Assembly: GCF_000815105.2 (NCBI RefSeq)
Contig: NZ_CP010310.2
Span: 744,001 to 808,000 of the forward strand
From: Pandoraea pulmonicola
Lineage (GTDB): Bacteria > Pseudomonadota > Gammaproteobacteria > Burkholderiales > Burkholderiaceae
Length of the DNA: 64,000 nt
Direction of reading: 5' to 3'
Positions within the stretch are counted from its first letter, which is position 1; every line of letters begins with the position of its first letter. The position numbers and the translations under genes are program-made. Positions 1-8,486 of this stretch are shown here, piece by piece. The notes under the pieces are model-generated. The model was not told where the DNA came from and made no database searches. It was given only the letters and a program-made list of their open reading frames with translations.

Positions 1-132
1 CGCTGTTCATTCAAGTGGGGGCGGAAAGATGTTCTGAAGGACCTGGTTATCAGCTTCTGATAGCTTGCGGAAGCAATAACTTCATCGGCTCTCGTTGTGG
101 CACCACCAACAGAAAATAGGTTGACCTGAAAA

Positions 133-552
133 ATGCGCATCTCGATCTTTCACCTTCTCGCTATATGCACTGGCCTCGCGGTTCAAGCAACGGCCTTCGC
201 GTACGACTGTAATGATTCGGCTGCCTATCAGAGCGGACAACGCGAACTTGCACTTGTTCGGTCGGCCGTCACCGCGCAAATGGGCTGGGCGGTGGAGTTC
301 GTGCAGAAGGAGAAGGGTGTTAGTTTCGATGCCGCATTGCGAGAGGTGATGCAAGCTGGCGGGCTTGACCAAACGCGCCTCTACGACGATCAACTCGATG
401 AGCTTGGAGCCAAGATAAAGAATGCGAAACACGACTCACCGCAGGCGTGCGAAGCACTACTCCTACTGCAGCGCCAATATGCCTACATAGGCCAACAGAA
501 AATGGATTTCGTTGCGAAGCTCGTCACGGGTGAAGACGCTGCGACTCGCTGA
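133..552 (+). CDS. Exported hypothetical protein, 139 aa
   Basis: I do not recognise this protein. Residues 1-23 look like a Sec signal peptide: a short basic start, a hydrophobic core, then a cleavage site after Ala-Phe-Ala. The mature part of about 116 residues is mostly predicted helical, acidic and soluble, with two cysteines that could form one disulfide. It stands alone on the plus strand, with no partner gene before the lipoprotein remnant at 840. Codon use is less GC-biased than in the genes that follow, which fits an accessory or recently acquired gene. A periplasmic location is inferred from the signal only. Confidence 0.6.
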   Translation: MRISIFHLLAICTGLAVQATAFAYDCNDSAAYQSGQRELALVRSAVTAQMGWAVEFVQKEKGVSFDAALREVMQAGGLDQTRLYDDQLDELGAKIKNAKHDSPQACEALLLLQRQYAYIGQQKMDFVAKLVTGEDAATR

Positions 553-839
553 TCGCTCAATCGACAGTTGCTCCCGGATGAGAAGGCCCGATTAATGCGA
601 CGGCGAACGGGCGACGCGACCCCGAAAGGCGCCTAATCGCTGCTGCGTGCCACAGAGTGGAGTCCTGAGCCAGCGCTGCGATTGTCGATGATAGCTCGCG
701 GGGAAGTCGTTTCAGCCGACGGGCAGGCCTGGGCGCCCAATTGTGCGGATAGCACGGGTGAGTGCGATGCACCAGTCCCATTTACTGGGCCATTGAAACT
801 CAAGTTTTTGAGCAACTACTCTTTTGGGGGAGTTTGGAA

Positions 840-1201
840 GTGAAATATGTCAGAACCACATTGCTGTCGGCATGCCTGCTATCGTCTCTTGCTGGCTGTG
901 TTGTCTCCGTTGCTCCAGGCGAAGGTGTGCAAAAGATTGCGGACGCCACCCAGGAATCGCTGCAAAAGCAGTTTGTCACAGGTGTCGCCACTCGGGACGA
1001 CGTTGCCGCGCAACTGGGTGCGCCGTCGACCAAGACAGTGGCAGGCAATTATGAAATATGGAACTACCAATACGTCAAGCGCGCTGCTGTTGGGATCGTT
1101 TTGTCGGAGTCTCGGTCGGGACGACGAAGAACGTGACCTTCTATTTTGACAACGCAAGCGGCATCCTGCGGAAGCTTGAATTCGAAACCCATCAGGGCTG
1201 A
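840..1201 (+). pseudogene. SmpA/OmlA-like lipoprotein, frame broken at a T run
   Basis: The GTG start at 840 follows a G-rich ribosome site and opens a lipoprotein signal ending in Ser-Leu-Ala-Gly-Cys, so the product would be lipidated. The stretch TRDDVAAQLGAPSTKT followed by EIWNYQY is the hallmark of the SmpA/OmlA (BamE-like) fold. The open frame then ends at 1136 in unlike sequence. One frame over, starting at GTC 1103, the expected beta-strand end appears (NVTFYFDNASGILRKLEF) and stops at 1201. The switch falls at the TTTT run 1099-1102, so one base appears missing. This is either a real frameshift mutation or a homopolymer sequencing error. Confidence 0.7.
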
Positions 1202-1217
1202 CCTTACCTACGTCCCC

Positions 1218-2093
1218 TCACCCCTCCCCATGAAACCGAGCCAACAACTCCAGAAACAGATCAAGCGCTCGAGTTCTCGGCCGTGACGCCTCGGTAATCG
1301 CACTGATCGCATTCTCATATTCCGGGCCGGACGGCACTCTGACCAGTGCATGACGTTTCGCGAACGACGCCGCGTAGTACTGCGGCAGCAACCCGACGTA
1401 GTGTCCCGACAGCACCAGCATCGCAACCGCTTCCAATCCCGATGCCGCTGGCCCTCGCGTCAGACCCAGCGAATTCAGCGCCTCATGCACGAACGGTTGC
1501 GTCCGGTACACGAGTGGTAATTCCGCCGCATCCTTCAACCGATGCCGCGCCACATACAGTTGATGACGTTCGATGAACAACGGCTGATAGCGAAACCCGG
1601 CCTCTCGTCGGTACATCCCGCGAATGGCGATCTCCACCCGTCGCTCGCGCAGCGCGAGATCCAGTTCGTTGAACGTCATCACCGTGAGCTCGACCTTCAC
1701 GTCCGGCGCCTGCACCTTCAATTCCGCCAGCGCCTCCGGGATGTGACATCCCACGTCCGACACGATGTGCTCCACCATGCCGATGGAGAGCATTCCCGAG
1801 AGCACGCCGCGCACTGCATCGATCTCCGGCCGTATCCGCTCCAGCGACTTCAACGCATCGCGCGCCAACTCCAACGCGACCTTGCCCGCATGCGTCAGCA
1901 CAAACCCTGACGGTCCGCGCTCGCACAACCTCGCGCCCAACGTTTCCTCGACCTCCCGGATGTGTCGGCTGATCGAGGCCTTCGACATGTTCAACTGCTT
2001 CTCGGCCGCCGCAAACCCACTGGCCTGCGCCACCGCACAGAAGATCCGCAACGAGCGCAGATCGCGCTCACTGAAATCACGATTCGCCACCAT
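1218..2093 (-). CDS. LysR-family transcriptional regulator
   Basis: The 291-residue product has the LysR layout: an N-terminal winged helix-turn-helix (around residues 12-70, with SKASISRHIREVEETLG as recognition region) and a substrate-binding effector domain behind it. I start it at ATG 2093, which has GGGGAGGGG just upstream; a longer frame to 2141 adds 16 unlikely residues. It is transcribed away from the ABC transporter and ureohydrolase operon at 2278-6679, with 184 bp between them that carry a GGTTTC/GAAACC dyad. By the usual LysR pattern it should control that operon in response to the imported compound. The inducer cannot be read from sequence. Confidence 0.85.
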   Translation of the reverse strand: MVANRDFSERDLRSLRIFCAVAQASGFAAAEKQLNMSKASISRHIREVEETLGARLCERGPSGFVLTHAGKVALELARDALKSLERIRPEIDAVRGVLSGMLSIGMVEHIVSDVGCHIPEALAELKVQAPDVKVELTVMTFNELDLALRERRVEIAIRGMYRREAGFRYQPLFIERHQLYVARHRLKDAAELPLVYRTQPFVHEALNSLGLTRGPAASGLEAVAMLVLSGHYVGLLPQYYAASFAKRHALVRVPSGPEYENAISAITEASRPRTRALDLFLELLARFHGEG

Positions 2094-2143
2094 CCGCCCC
2101 TCCCCGCAAGCGCCGGAGTCACCACGGACGGCGCGTCCCAAAA

Positions 2144-2162
2144 GGTTTCGTTTTTTGAAACC
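2144..2162. promoter_or_regulatory. Dyad in the LysR/ABC-operon divergent region
   Basis: GGTTTC (2144-2149) and GAAACC (2157-2162) form an inverted repeat around a T-rich spacer. The inner TTTC-N7-GAAA keeps the T-N11-A form of LysR operators. It lies 51 bp upstream of the LysR start and about 115 bp upstream of the transporter gene, in the only AT-rich part of the intergenic region, so it is the best candidate operator here. Confidence 0.4.
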
Positions 2163-2277
2163 ATACCAATAAAAAAATCATTTTTCATGCTCTTTTTGCC
2201 CGCATACATTGGGCTACAGAGGCACATCGAGCCGATGCGCCCGACAGACCCAAAACCCACATGACGCGAGGCAAGCG

Positions 2278-3138
2278 ATGAAGACCTGCTCCAGACGAAC
2301 CTTTGTGAAGGCGACGCTCGCATCCGGCGCCGCCCTGGCACTCCCGGCGTTGCCCACGCTCGCCCACGCCGAAGGCGGCACGCTGGCCGATATCAGGAAG
2401 CGCGGCAAGCTGACTGTGGGCACCGAGGCCGCCTACGAGCCGTTCGAATTCGTGGAAAACGGTCAGGTAGTCGGGTATGGACACGATGTGCTCGAACTCA
2501 TGGCCGCCAAACTCGGCGTCAAGCTCGAACAGATGAATCTCCCCTTCCAGGGTCTGCTGCCCGGCCTGATGTCGCACAAGTTCGACTTCGTCGCCACGAG
2601 CGTGGGCATCACCCCGGAGCGCGCCAAGCGCTTCGCCTTCAGTCAGCCGGTCGGCGTGGTGCGCTCGGTGCTGATGGTTCGTGCAGACGACGTCGCCATC
2701 AAACGCGACATGGATATCGCCGGCAAGACCATCGGCACGCAAATGGGCTCGTCGTCGCAACCGGTCGCCGATGAATTCGAGAAGGAACTGAAGGAGAAGA
2801 CGGGCAAGGGCTACGCCGGCACACGCCTTTTCCAGGCCTACCCGGACGTATCGAACGCACTCGCCAACAAGACCATCGACGTTGCGCTCATGCCGTCGAA
2901 CATCGCCGCCGTGCAAATGCGCAAGCAACCCAATGTCTTTCGCATCGCCGGATCGATCGGCCAGCCGAAACTGCTGGCCTGGGTCGCCAATCCGAATGAC
3001 CTGGAGATCCGCAAGTTCATCAACGACTCGCTCGATGAATTCCGCGCGAACGGCAAGCTCGCTGCACTGCAGAAGAAATGGTTCGGTGCGCCGATGGAGA
3101 CGCCGCGCGAGAACTATCTGCCGCAAGGCGCCATTTGA
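2278..3138 (+). CDS. Polar amino-acid ABC transporter, periplasmic binding protein
   Basis: The 286-residue protein belongs to the type 3 (polar amino acid) solute-binding family. The start at ATG 2278 opens a twin-arginine signal (SRRTFVK, then a hydrophobic stretch ending Ala-His-Ala near residue 31), so export by Tat is likely. The family signature GKLTVGTEAAYEPFEF follows near residue 40, and two lobes continue to the end. It is the first gene of an operon that continues with two permeases, a ureohydrolase, an ATPase and RidA. The ligand is therefore probably a basic or guanidino amino compound, which is inference from context. Confidence 0.88.
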   Translation: MKTCSRRTFVKATLASGAALALPALPTLAHAEGGTLADIRKRGKLTVGTEAAYEPFEFVENGQVVGYGHDVLELMAAKLGVKLEQMNLPFQGLLPGLMSHKFDFVATSVGITPERAKRFAFSQPVGVVRSVLMVRADDVAIKRDMDIAGKTIGTQMGSSSQPVADEFEKELKEKTGKGYAGTRLFQAYPDVSNALANKTIDVALMPSNIAAVQMRKQPNVFRIAGSIGQPKLLAWVANPNDLEIRKFINDSLDEFRANGKLAALQKKWFGAPMETPRENYLPQGAI

Positions 3139-3149
3139 CGCCCGCCGCC

Positions 3150-3830
3150 ATGTTCGACTCGCTTGGCCTGGGCGGCGTGATCGCGCCGTTTCTCGAAGGC
3201 GTAGTGTCGGGAACGGCGATCACGCTCGCGGCATCCGTGGTGGCCTTCGTGATCGGTCTTGCGCTGGGCGTCGCGCTGCTGCTCGCTCGCATCTCGCCGT
3301 TCGCACCGCTGCGCTCGCTCGTCGTGTTGTGGGTAAGCCTGATTCGCGGCACGCCGGCGCTGATTCACATGCTGATCGCCTACTACATGGTGCCCGCGCT
3401 CTTCGACATCTCGATCTCGCCGATCACGGCTGGCATCGGTGCGCTCGCCTGCAATACCAGCGCGTACATCGTCGAGATCCTGCGCGGCGCGCTCGGCACG
3501 ATCTCCTTCGGGCAACGGGCCGCCGCCTACGCGATGGGCATGCGCGCCACGCAAGTCTGGCGGCACGTGCTGCTGCCGCAGGTGATCTACCGCGCGATTC
3601 CGCCACTCACGAGCGAATTCACGATTCTGCTCAAGGCGTCGTCGCTGATGTCGATCATCGCGGTGCCGGAACTGGCCACCGTGGCGCGCAACGCCACACT
3701 CCAGACCGACTTGCCGCTGCAGGTCTTCGCGATCACGGCCGCCGTGTACTTCGTCCTCTTGTTCTGTATTTCGGCCGCCTCGCGCGTATGCGAGCGCCGG
3801 GTCTCCAGGATGCTGCCCCATGGCCATTGA
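3150..3830 (+). CDS. Polar amino-acid ABC transporter permease, first subunit
   Basis: This 226-residue inner-membrane protein shows about five hydrophobic segments. It carries the EAA-type loop of His/Glu/Asp/Gln-type permeases (around GQRAAAYAMGMRATQVWRHV) that contacts the ATPase. SLIRGTPALIH near residue 60 is typical of the HisM/GlnP group. The ATG at 3150 lies 11 bp after the binding-protein stop; a TTG overlapping that stop is a possible alternative. The end overlaps the second permease by 11 bp, so the two are translationally coupled and probably form a heterodimeric channel. Confidence 0.87.
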   Translation: MFDSLGLGGVIAPFLEGVVSGTAITLAASVVAFVIGLALGVALLLARISPFAPLRSLVVLWVSLIRGTPALIHMLIAYYMVPALFDISISPITAGIGALACNTSAYIVEILRGALGTISFGQRAAAYAMGMRATQVWRHVLLPQVIYRAIPPLTSEFTILLKASSLMSIIAVPELATVARNATLQTDLPLQVFAITAAVYFVLLFCISAASRVCERRVSRMLPHGH

Positions 3831-4482
3831 TTTCTCCATCGTCAGGGAAGCGATTCCCGTCCTGCTCGAAGGACTGCGCATCACAGCGCTGGTGAGCGTC
3901 ATCGGCATTCCGCTCGGCGTGGCGATCGGCATCGTCGCCGCCTACGCGGCGCAGTCGCACACGTTTCTGCGTCCCGTCGCACTGGGCTACGTCGAGCTGG
4001 TGCGCAACATCCCGTACCTGATCCTCGTCTACCTGTCGTTCTTCGGATTGCCGAAACTGGGCGTGAGCGCGATGGCCATGACGGTCGCCGTGGGCTGCAC
4101 GGCGTTCTACACCGGCGGCTATTTCTGCGAGATCCTGCGCGCCGCCCTGCGCAGCGTGGCACGCGGTCAGACGCACGCCGCGCTCTCGCTTGGCATGACG
4201 TACTGGCAGACGCAGCGCCACATCATCGCGCCGCAACTGTTCGGCTTTCTCATCCCGCCAACGACAAGCCTCGTGATCATGATGTTCAAGGACTCGGCCA
4301 TCTTTTCGGTGATGAGCCTGCCGGAGATGACCTATCAGAGCAACCTGCTCACGGCGAACACCTTCGCCTACGTCGAAGTGCTCGGCACGACGGCGTTGAT
4401 CTACTGGGTCAGCAGCGTCTTGCTGGCCGGTGTGGGACGGCGTCTGGAAACCGTTGTCGGGCGACGCACCCGGCACGCCTGA
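3820..4482 (+). CDS. Polar amino-acid ABC transporter permease, second subunit
   Basis: A 220-residue membrane protein of the same family as its upstream neighbour, which it overlaps by 11 bp. The pattern ELVRNIPYLILVYL near residue 48 and the cytoplasmic loop RGQTHAALSLGMTYWQTQRH match permease contact motifs. With five or so hydrophobic helices it should pair with the first permease in the inner membrane. The ureohydrolase gene begins 34 bp downstream, so catabolism is genetically tied to uptake. Confidence 0.87.
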   Translation: MAIDFSIVREAIPVLLEGLRITALVSVIGIPLGVAIGIVAAYAAQSHTFLRPVALGYVELVRNIPYLILVYLSFFGLPKLGVSAMAMTVAVGCTAFYTGGYFCEILRAALRSVARGQTHAALSLGMTYWQTQRHIIAPQLFGFLIPPTTSLVIMMFKDSAIFSVMSLPEMTYQSNLLTANTFAYVEVLGTTALIYWVSSVLLAGVGRRLETVVGRRTRHA

Positions 4483-4516
4483 CGCCTTCCGAATCTCTCT
4501 ACCGAAGGACACTCTC

Positions 4517-5476
4517 ATGACGACCTATACCGTTGCCCCCCGTACCGGCCATCCGACCCTGCTGTACTCGGAACTCGATCTCGACATCGACAACCTCAAG
4601 GCGGATATCGCCGTGCTCGGCATGCCCTACGGCGCCCCCTACGCCGCATCGGACTTCAGCAACGATCAGACGAACGCGCCCTCGGCCATCCGCCAGGCAA
4701 CCGATCGCGTGGTGCGCCGCCCGGGGCACTACGACTTCGACATCGACGGCCCGCTGCTGCAAGGGCGTACCGACATCCGCTTCGTCGACTGCGGCGACAT
4801 CATTCCCGATCTGACGAAGCCGGGCGAGCACTACGCGCGCGCCGAAGCGGTGGTGCGCCGCATCGTGGCCGGCGGCGCCATGCCGATCGTGCTGGGCGGC
4901 GATCACGGCATCACCACCCCCGTGCTGCGCGGCCTCGACCAGAAGGGACCGATTACGCTCGTGCACATCGACGCGCATCTCGACTGGCGCGACGAGGTGA
5001 ACGGCGTTCGTGAAGGGCTGTCGAGCCCGATCCGCCGTGCATCGGAGATGGCGCACGTGGATCGCATCATTCAGATCGGGCTGCGGGCACAAGGCAGCGG
5101 ACGCCCGGAAGAACTCGTCGCCGCACGCGCCTATGGCGCCGACATCGTCACCGCGTACGAGCTGCACGACATCGGCATGGACGCCGTCCTCGCCCGCATT
5201 CCGGACGACGGCAACTATTACCTCACCATCGATGCGGACGGACTCGATCCGTCGACGATGCCCGCCGTCGCTGGCCCGGCCCCGGGCGGTGTGACCTTCG
5301 TGCAGGCGCGCAAGCTGATCCACGGTCTGGTGCGCAAGGGGCGCGTGGTCGGTATGGACATCGTGGAGATCCAGCCGAAAAAGGACGACGCCAATCAGAT
5401 TTCGTGCATCACGGCCGGCCGTCTGATCCTCAACCTCATCGGCGCGTCGATCCGCGCGGGGCACTTCGACAAATGA
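4517..5476 (+). CDS. Ureohydrolase, agmatinase family, atypical substrate site
   Basis: This 319-residue enzyme has the metal-binding set of the arginase/agmatinase superfamily: GGDH near residue 134, DAHLD near 155 and D-A-D-G-L-D-P near 240. It should hold two manganese ions and hydrolyse a guanidino compound to urea plus an amine. In agmatinase and arginase a conserved His-Gly follows the DAHxD motif; here the aligned place reads Leu-Ser-Ser-Pro-Ile-Arg-Arg, so that histidine is absent. I therefore do not call it speB. The start at ATG 4517 has GAAGGA upstream. The stop overlaps the ATPase start (ATGA). Substrate unknown; a guanidino acid or related compound brought in by the linked transporter is the likely class. 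Confidence 0.8.
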   Translation: MTTYTVAPRTGHPTLLYSELDLDIDNLKADIAVLGMPYGAPYAASDFSNDQTNAPSAIRQATDRVVRRPGHYDFDIDGPLLQGRTDIRFVDCGDIIPDLTKPGEHYARAEAVVRRIVAGGAMPIVLGGDHGITTPVLRGLDQKGPITLVHIDAHLDWRDEVNGVREGLSSPIRRASEMAHVDRIIQIGLRAQGSGRPEELVAARAYGADIVTAYELHDIGMDAVLARIPDDGNYYLTIDADGLDPSTMPAVAGPAPGGVTFVQARKLIHGLVRKGRVVGMDIVEIQPKKDDANQISCITAGRLILNLIGASIRAGHFDK

Positions 5477-6219
5477 GCACGGCACAACCCATCATCGAGA
5501 TCCGCGACGTCGAAAAGTGGTACGGCGCGCACCACGTGCTCAAGCAGTGCTCGACGCATGTCGCCAAGGGAGAGATCGTCGTGGTGTGCGGGCCGTCCGG
5601 CTCGGGGAAGTCGACGCTGATCAAGACCGTCAACGCGCTCGAGCCGTTTCAGAAGGGCGACGTCCTGGTCGACGGTACGTCGCTCACGGCGAGGTCCACG
5701 AATCTGCCGAAGCTGCGCAGCCGCGTCGGCATGGTCTTTCAGCACTTCGAGCTGTTTCCCCATCTGGATATCACGCGCAACCTCACGCTCGCCCAGCAGA
5801 TCGTGCTCGGGCGGGACGCCGGCGCCGCACGTGCCAAGGCGAGTGCACTGCTCGATCGCGTTGGCCTGTCGGCGCACGCGCACAAGTATCCAGGGCAGCT
5901 ATCCGGCGGCCAGCAGCAACGCGTGGCGATCGCTCGCGCGTTGTCCATGGACCCCATGGCGATGCTGTTCGATGAGCCGACGTCCGCGCTGGATCCGGAG
6001 ATGGTCAACGAGGTGCTCGACGTCATGGTGGAGCTCGCGCGCGAAGGCATGACGATGATGGTCGTCACGCACGAGATGGGTTTCGCCCGGCGCGTGGCCC
6101 ATCGCGTGGTCTTCATGGAGGACGGCGCGATCGTCGAGGACAGCCCGACCGACGTGTTTTTCAACGATGCGGCGAGCCCGGCCGCCAAACGTTTTCTTTC
6201 GAAGATTCTCGCGCACTGA
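5473..6219 (+). CDS. Polar amino-acid ABC transporter ATPase
   Basis: A 248-residue nucleotide-binding subunit with every expected motif: Walker A GPSGSGKST near residue 40, a Q-loop (MVFQHFELFPH), the signature LSGGQQQR, Walker B with its catalytic acid in MLFDEPTSALD, and the switch histidine in VVTHEMGFA. It matches the GlnQ/HisP group in length and motifs. It overlaps the ureohydrolase stop by 4 bp and powers the two permeases encoded upstream. The ureohydrolase sits between the permease and ATPase genes, so uptake and hydrolysis are interleaved in one transcript. Confidence 0.92.
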   Translation: MSTAQPIIEIRDVEKWYGAHHVLKQCSTHVAKGEIVVVCGPSGSGKSTLIKTVNALEPFQKGDVLVDGTSLTARSTNLPKLRSRVGMVFQHFELFPHLDITRNLTLAQQIVLGRDAGAARAKASALLDRVGLSAHAHKYPGQLSGGQQQRVAIARALSMDPMAMLFDEPTSALDPEMVNEVLDVMVELAREGMTMMVVTHEMGFARRVAHRVVFMEDGAIVEDSPTDVFFNDAASPAAKRFLSKILAH

Positions 6220-6265
6220 GACACCTCGCCGCGCGCCCCTATTCGACTTTTCACTACGAGACATC

Positions 6266-6679
6266 ATGACGCATACCCGTATCCGCAAATTCAACACGCG
6301 CGACACCTACCCGGAGCAAAAGCTCGACAACGATCTATGCCAGGCCGTCGTTGCCGGCAACACGATCTACCTGCGCGGGCAGATCGGTCAGGATCTCGAT
6401 ACGCGCGAGTCGGTCGGCATCGGCGACGTGAGCGCGCAGACAGAGAAGGCCATGGCCAATGTCGCCATGCTCCTCGACGAATGCGGCAGCGAGCTTGCCG
6501 ACATCTGCAAGGTCACGGTGTACATCGTCGACCCGCGCTATCGCGAAGCCGTCTACAACGTCATGGGCCGATGGCTGAAGGGCGTCTTCCCGGTGTCGAC
6601 GGGCATCGTGGTGCAGGCGCTGGCGCGACCGGAATGGCTGGTCGAGATCGACGTGACAGCGGTGAAGCCGGCCACATGA
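6266..6679 (+). CDS. RidA/YjgF/YER057c/UK114 family protein
   Basis: A 137-residue protein of the RidA family, whose members deaminate reactive enamine/imine intermediates from amino-acid oxidation and act as trimers in the cytoplasm. The body from YLRGQIGQDLDT through the C-terminal PEWLVEIDVTAV gives the usual order. It lacks the arginine context that defines the archetypal RidA, so it may belong to an Rid1-7 subgroup. It ends the transporter/ureohydrolase operon, 46 bp after the ATPase, which suggests that the amine released by the ureohydrolase goes on to an imine. The start at ATG 6266 is chosen because the upstream extension is non-homologous. Confidence 0.85.
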   Translation: MTHTRIRKFNTRDTYPEQKLDNDLCQAVVAGNTIYLRGQIGQDLDTRESVGIGDVSAQTEKAMANVAMLLDECGSELADICKVTVYIVDPRYREAVYNVMGRWLKGVFPVSTGIVVQALARPEWLVEIDVTAVKPAT

Positions 6680-6779
6680 GCCACGGTGACGCGCAGACGA
6701 CGTCAGGCCGGTGGACATCACCGTCCTGATGCCGTACTCGATGCCTCGGGCTATAGGCTATAGGCCGCGCCGCCGATGC

Positions 6780-7349
6780 TCAGAACCGCCGCTTCACATA
6801 CACCGACGCTCCGATGTCATGCTGTCCCAGCACCGGAATCTTGGCGCTGGCGGAAACCGTCCAGTCATCGGTCTTCAGCGACAGGCCGCGCTTGGGATCG
6901 GAGCCGAGCTTGTCGTCGGCGTTGTCCCATTGCACGAGCGAGAGCTTTGGTGTCGAGGCCGGGACGATGCTCAGGTAGCGCGACGGCGTTCTGGTCACGG
7001 GCTCGGCCGACGGCACGGCGGCCCAGCGGGCGTGCCCGTGATCGTCGGGCGGCGCGCCCGCGTTGATGGCTTCGATGTGTGTATAGAGGAGGGCGTTGTC
7101 GTCTGTCCGTGCGGCGATGTCCGGACCCGGACGGCCAAACGGGTACAGTGTGACGGGGGCGGCCGGGACCGCGGCGACAGACACCGGTGCGGGCGGCGGC
7201 GGCACATTGACTGGGAGCGGTGCCGGGCCAACGTTGGCCAACATCATCTTTTCGGATGATCCCAGTTTGACGTCATCCGCAACCGCCACGCCGGAGAGCG
7301 TGGCGATACAGGCGCCAATCATCCATTTGTTCAGGCACGTCATGGACAT
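6780..7349 (-). CDS. Secreted hypothetical protein, Pro/Ala-rich
   Basis: I do not recognise this 189-residue protein. A signal peptide covers about residues 1-24 and ends Val-Ala-Val-Ala before Asp-Asp. Next comes a proline/alanine/valine-rich linker (roughly residues 40-68), then a 100-residue C-terminal part. Its end reads like outer-membrane or surface beta strands, finishing in Tyr-Val-Lys-Arg-Arg-Phe; a terminal phenylalanine is common in BAM substrates. It is flanked by non-coding sequence on the upstream side and has no obvious partner. Confidence 0.6.
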   Translation of the reverse strand: MSMTCLNKWMIGACIATLSGVAVADDVKLGSSEKMMLANVGPAPLPVNVPPPPAPVSVAAVPAAPVTLYPFGRPGPDIAARTDDNALLYTHIEAINAGAPPDDHGHARWAAVPSAEPVTRTPSRYLSIVPASTPKLSLVQWDNADDKLGSDPKRGLSLKTDDWTVSASAKIPVLGQHDIGASVYVKRRF

Positions 7350-7708
7350 GCCTCCCGTGAAGGAATGAAACCCCTACATCACGAGCCCAATTTCTACCTT
7401 CGCACAACGAATCGTCTTGCGCGATCTTTGTGCAACTTCCGTACTTAGGAAGTGTAGTCAGTGATTGGCGGTGTGCCACCCCAATTTGTACCGATCCGCC
7501 CCACCTCGGCAGTCCCCGGAGCCCCAAGGCCCCGCCCGACACGCTGCTCCGGGCGAGGTGCACGGTGACGCTCCGGGTTTATCTCGGGTGGCGCGTGAGC
7601 GTGTCGCGCAGCGCCAGAACACGCCGTCGATCTTCTCGGTGCGGATGCTCAGTACCGGCACGGGGGCGGGGGCGGAAGATGGCGCCGGCAGCGGCGAAAC
7701 GCCGCAGA
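7350..7708. other. Non-coding interval with two inverted repeats
   Basis: No convincing gene. Near the start of the secreted protein gene lie two dyads: ACTTCC (7435-7440) with GGAAGT (7448-7453), and an outer GCACAA/TTGTGC pair spaced about 22 bp within 7402-7433. They could be operator sites for 6780-7349. The remainder toward 7708 is GC-rich and featureless. Confidence 0.4.
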
Positions 7709-8365
7709 TCACTCGTTGCGATCGTAAGAGAATTGAATGCCCGGCGTGCCGCCCGTTTCGATGAACAGGTTGAGGAACGCAGGCACGGTCTCGCTGCGCT
7801 TCCAGTCACGCTGCAGTTCGCAGAACAGTTGCACGGTCGAGATCAACTTGCCGCCCGCCTGTTCGATGCGCCGCAGCGCGGCGTCGTGCGCTGCCACCGA
7901 CGTGCCGCCTACCGCGTCTACCGGTACGTAGACTTCATAGCCTTCAGCAAGCGCATCGAGCGCGGGGAAGGTCAGGCACGCTTCCGTCCACAGCGCCGTC
8001 ATGATGAGTTTCTTGCGGCCGGTTTCCTGCACCGCCTTGCGAAACTCCACGTCCTCCCAGCTGTTGATGCTGGTACGGTCGTAGGTCGGATAGCCGTCGA
8101 GCACCTTCCGAATGTGCGGCACCGGCGGTTTGTTCAGACCCGTTTTGACGTTGACGGTCGAATGCACGATCGGTAGCCCGTAGGCGACGGCCGCTTTGGC
8201 GCAGCCGACGATGTTGTTGAGCATCAGTTGCCGATCCATCGAAGCAATCGAATTCACCTGCACCGGCTGATAGTCGATGAGGACGAAGGTCGAGTTCTGT
8301 GGAGTCAGCAGGTGATCCGCCTTGGGATCGCGAATGGGTTCACTAGCCATGGTTGCATTCTTCAT
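7709..8365 (-). CDS. Isochorismatase-like cysteine hydrolase (YcaC type)
   Basis: This 218-residue protein has the isochorismatase-like fold. The catalytic aspartate sits in LIDYQ near residue 31, and the nucleophile cysteine sits in ALWTEACLTFPALDAL near residue 124, the form typical of the YcaC subgroup of unknown substrate. I start it at ATG 8365; ATG 8350 is possible. It lies downstream of pirin on the same strand but behind a strong terminator (8450-8481), so it probably has its own promoter. Hydrolase activity is family knowledge; the substrate is open. Confidence 0.82.
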   Translation of the reverse strand: MKNATMASEPIRDPKADHLLTPQNSTFVLIDYQPVQVNSIASMDRQLMLNNIVGCAKAAVAYGLPIVHSTVNVKTGLNKPPVPHIRKVLDGYPTYDRTSINSWEDVEFRKAVQETGRKKLIMTALWTEACLTFPALDALAEGYEVYVPVDAVGGTSVAAHDAALRRIEQAGGKLISTVQLFCELQRDWKRSETVPAFLNLFIETGGTPGIQFSYDRNE

Positions 8366-8449
8366 TTGCTGGCGCCCGCCATCATTCCGACGCAAGGGGA
8401 GTTGCAGCGGGTCAAGGGCGGTGCGGGCGCGATGACCGTCCTCATGTTG

Positions 8450-8481
8450 AAAAGCCCGACCTCGCAAGGGCAAGGTCGGGC
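8450..8481 (-). terminator. Rho-independent terminator after pirin
   Basis: On the minus strand a perfect 9-bp stem, GCCCGACCT paired with AGGTCGGGC (8454-8462 with 8473-8481), is followed by TTTT. It lies six bases beyond the pirin stop. Confidence 0.8.
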
Positions 8482-8486
8482 CAATG

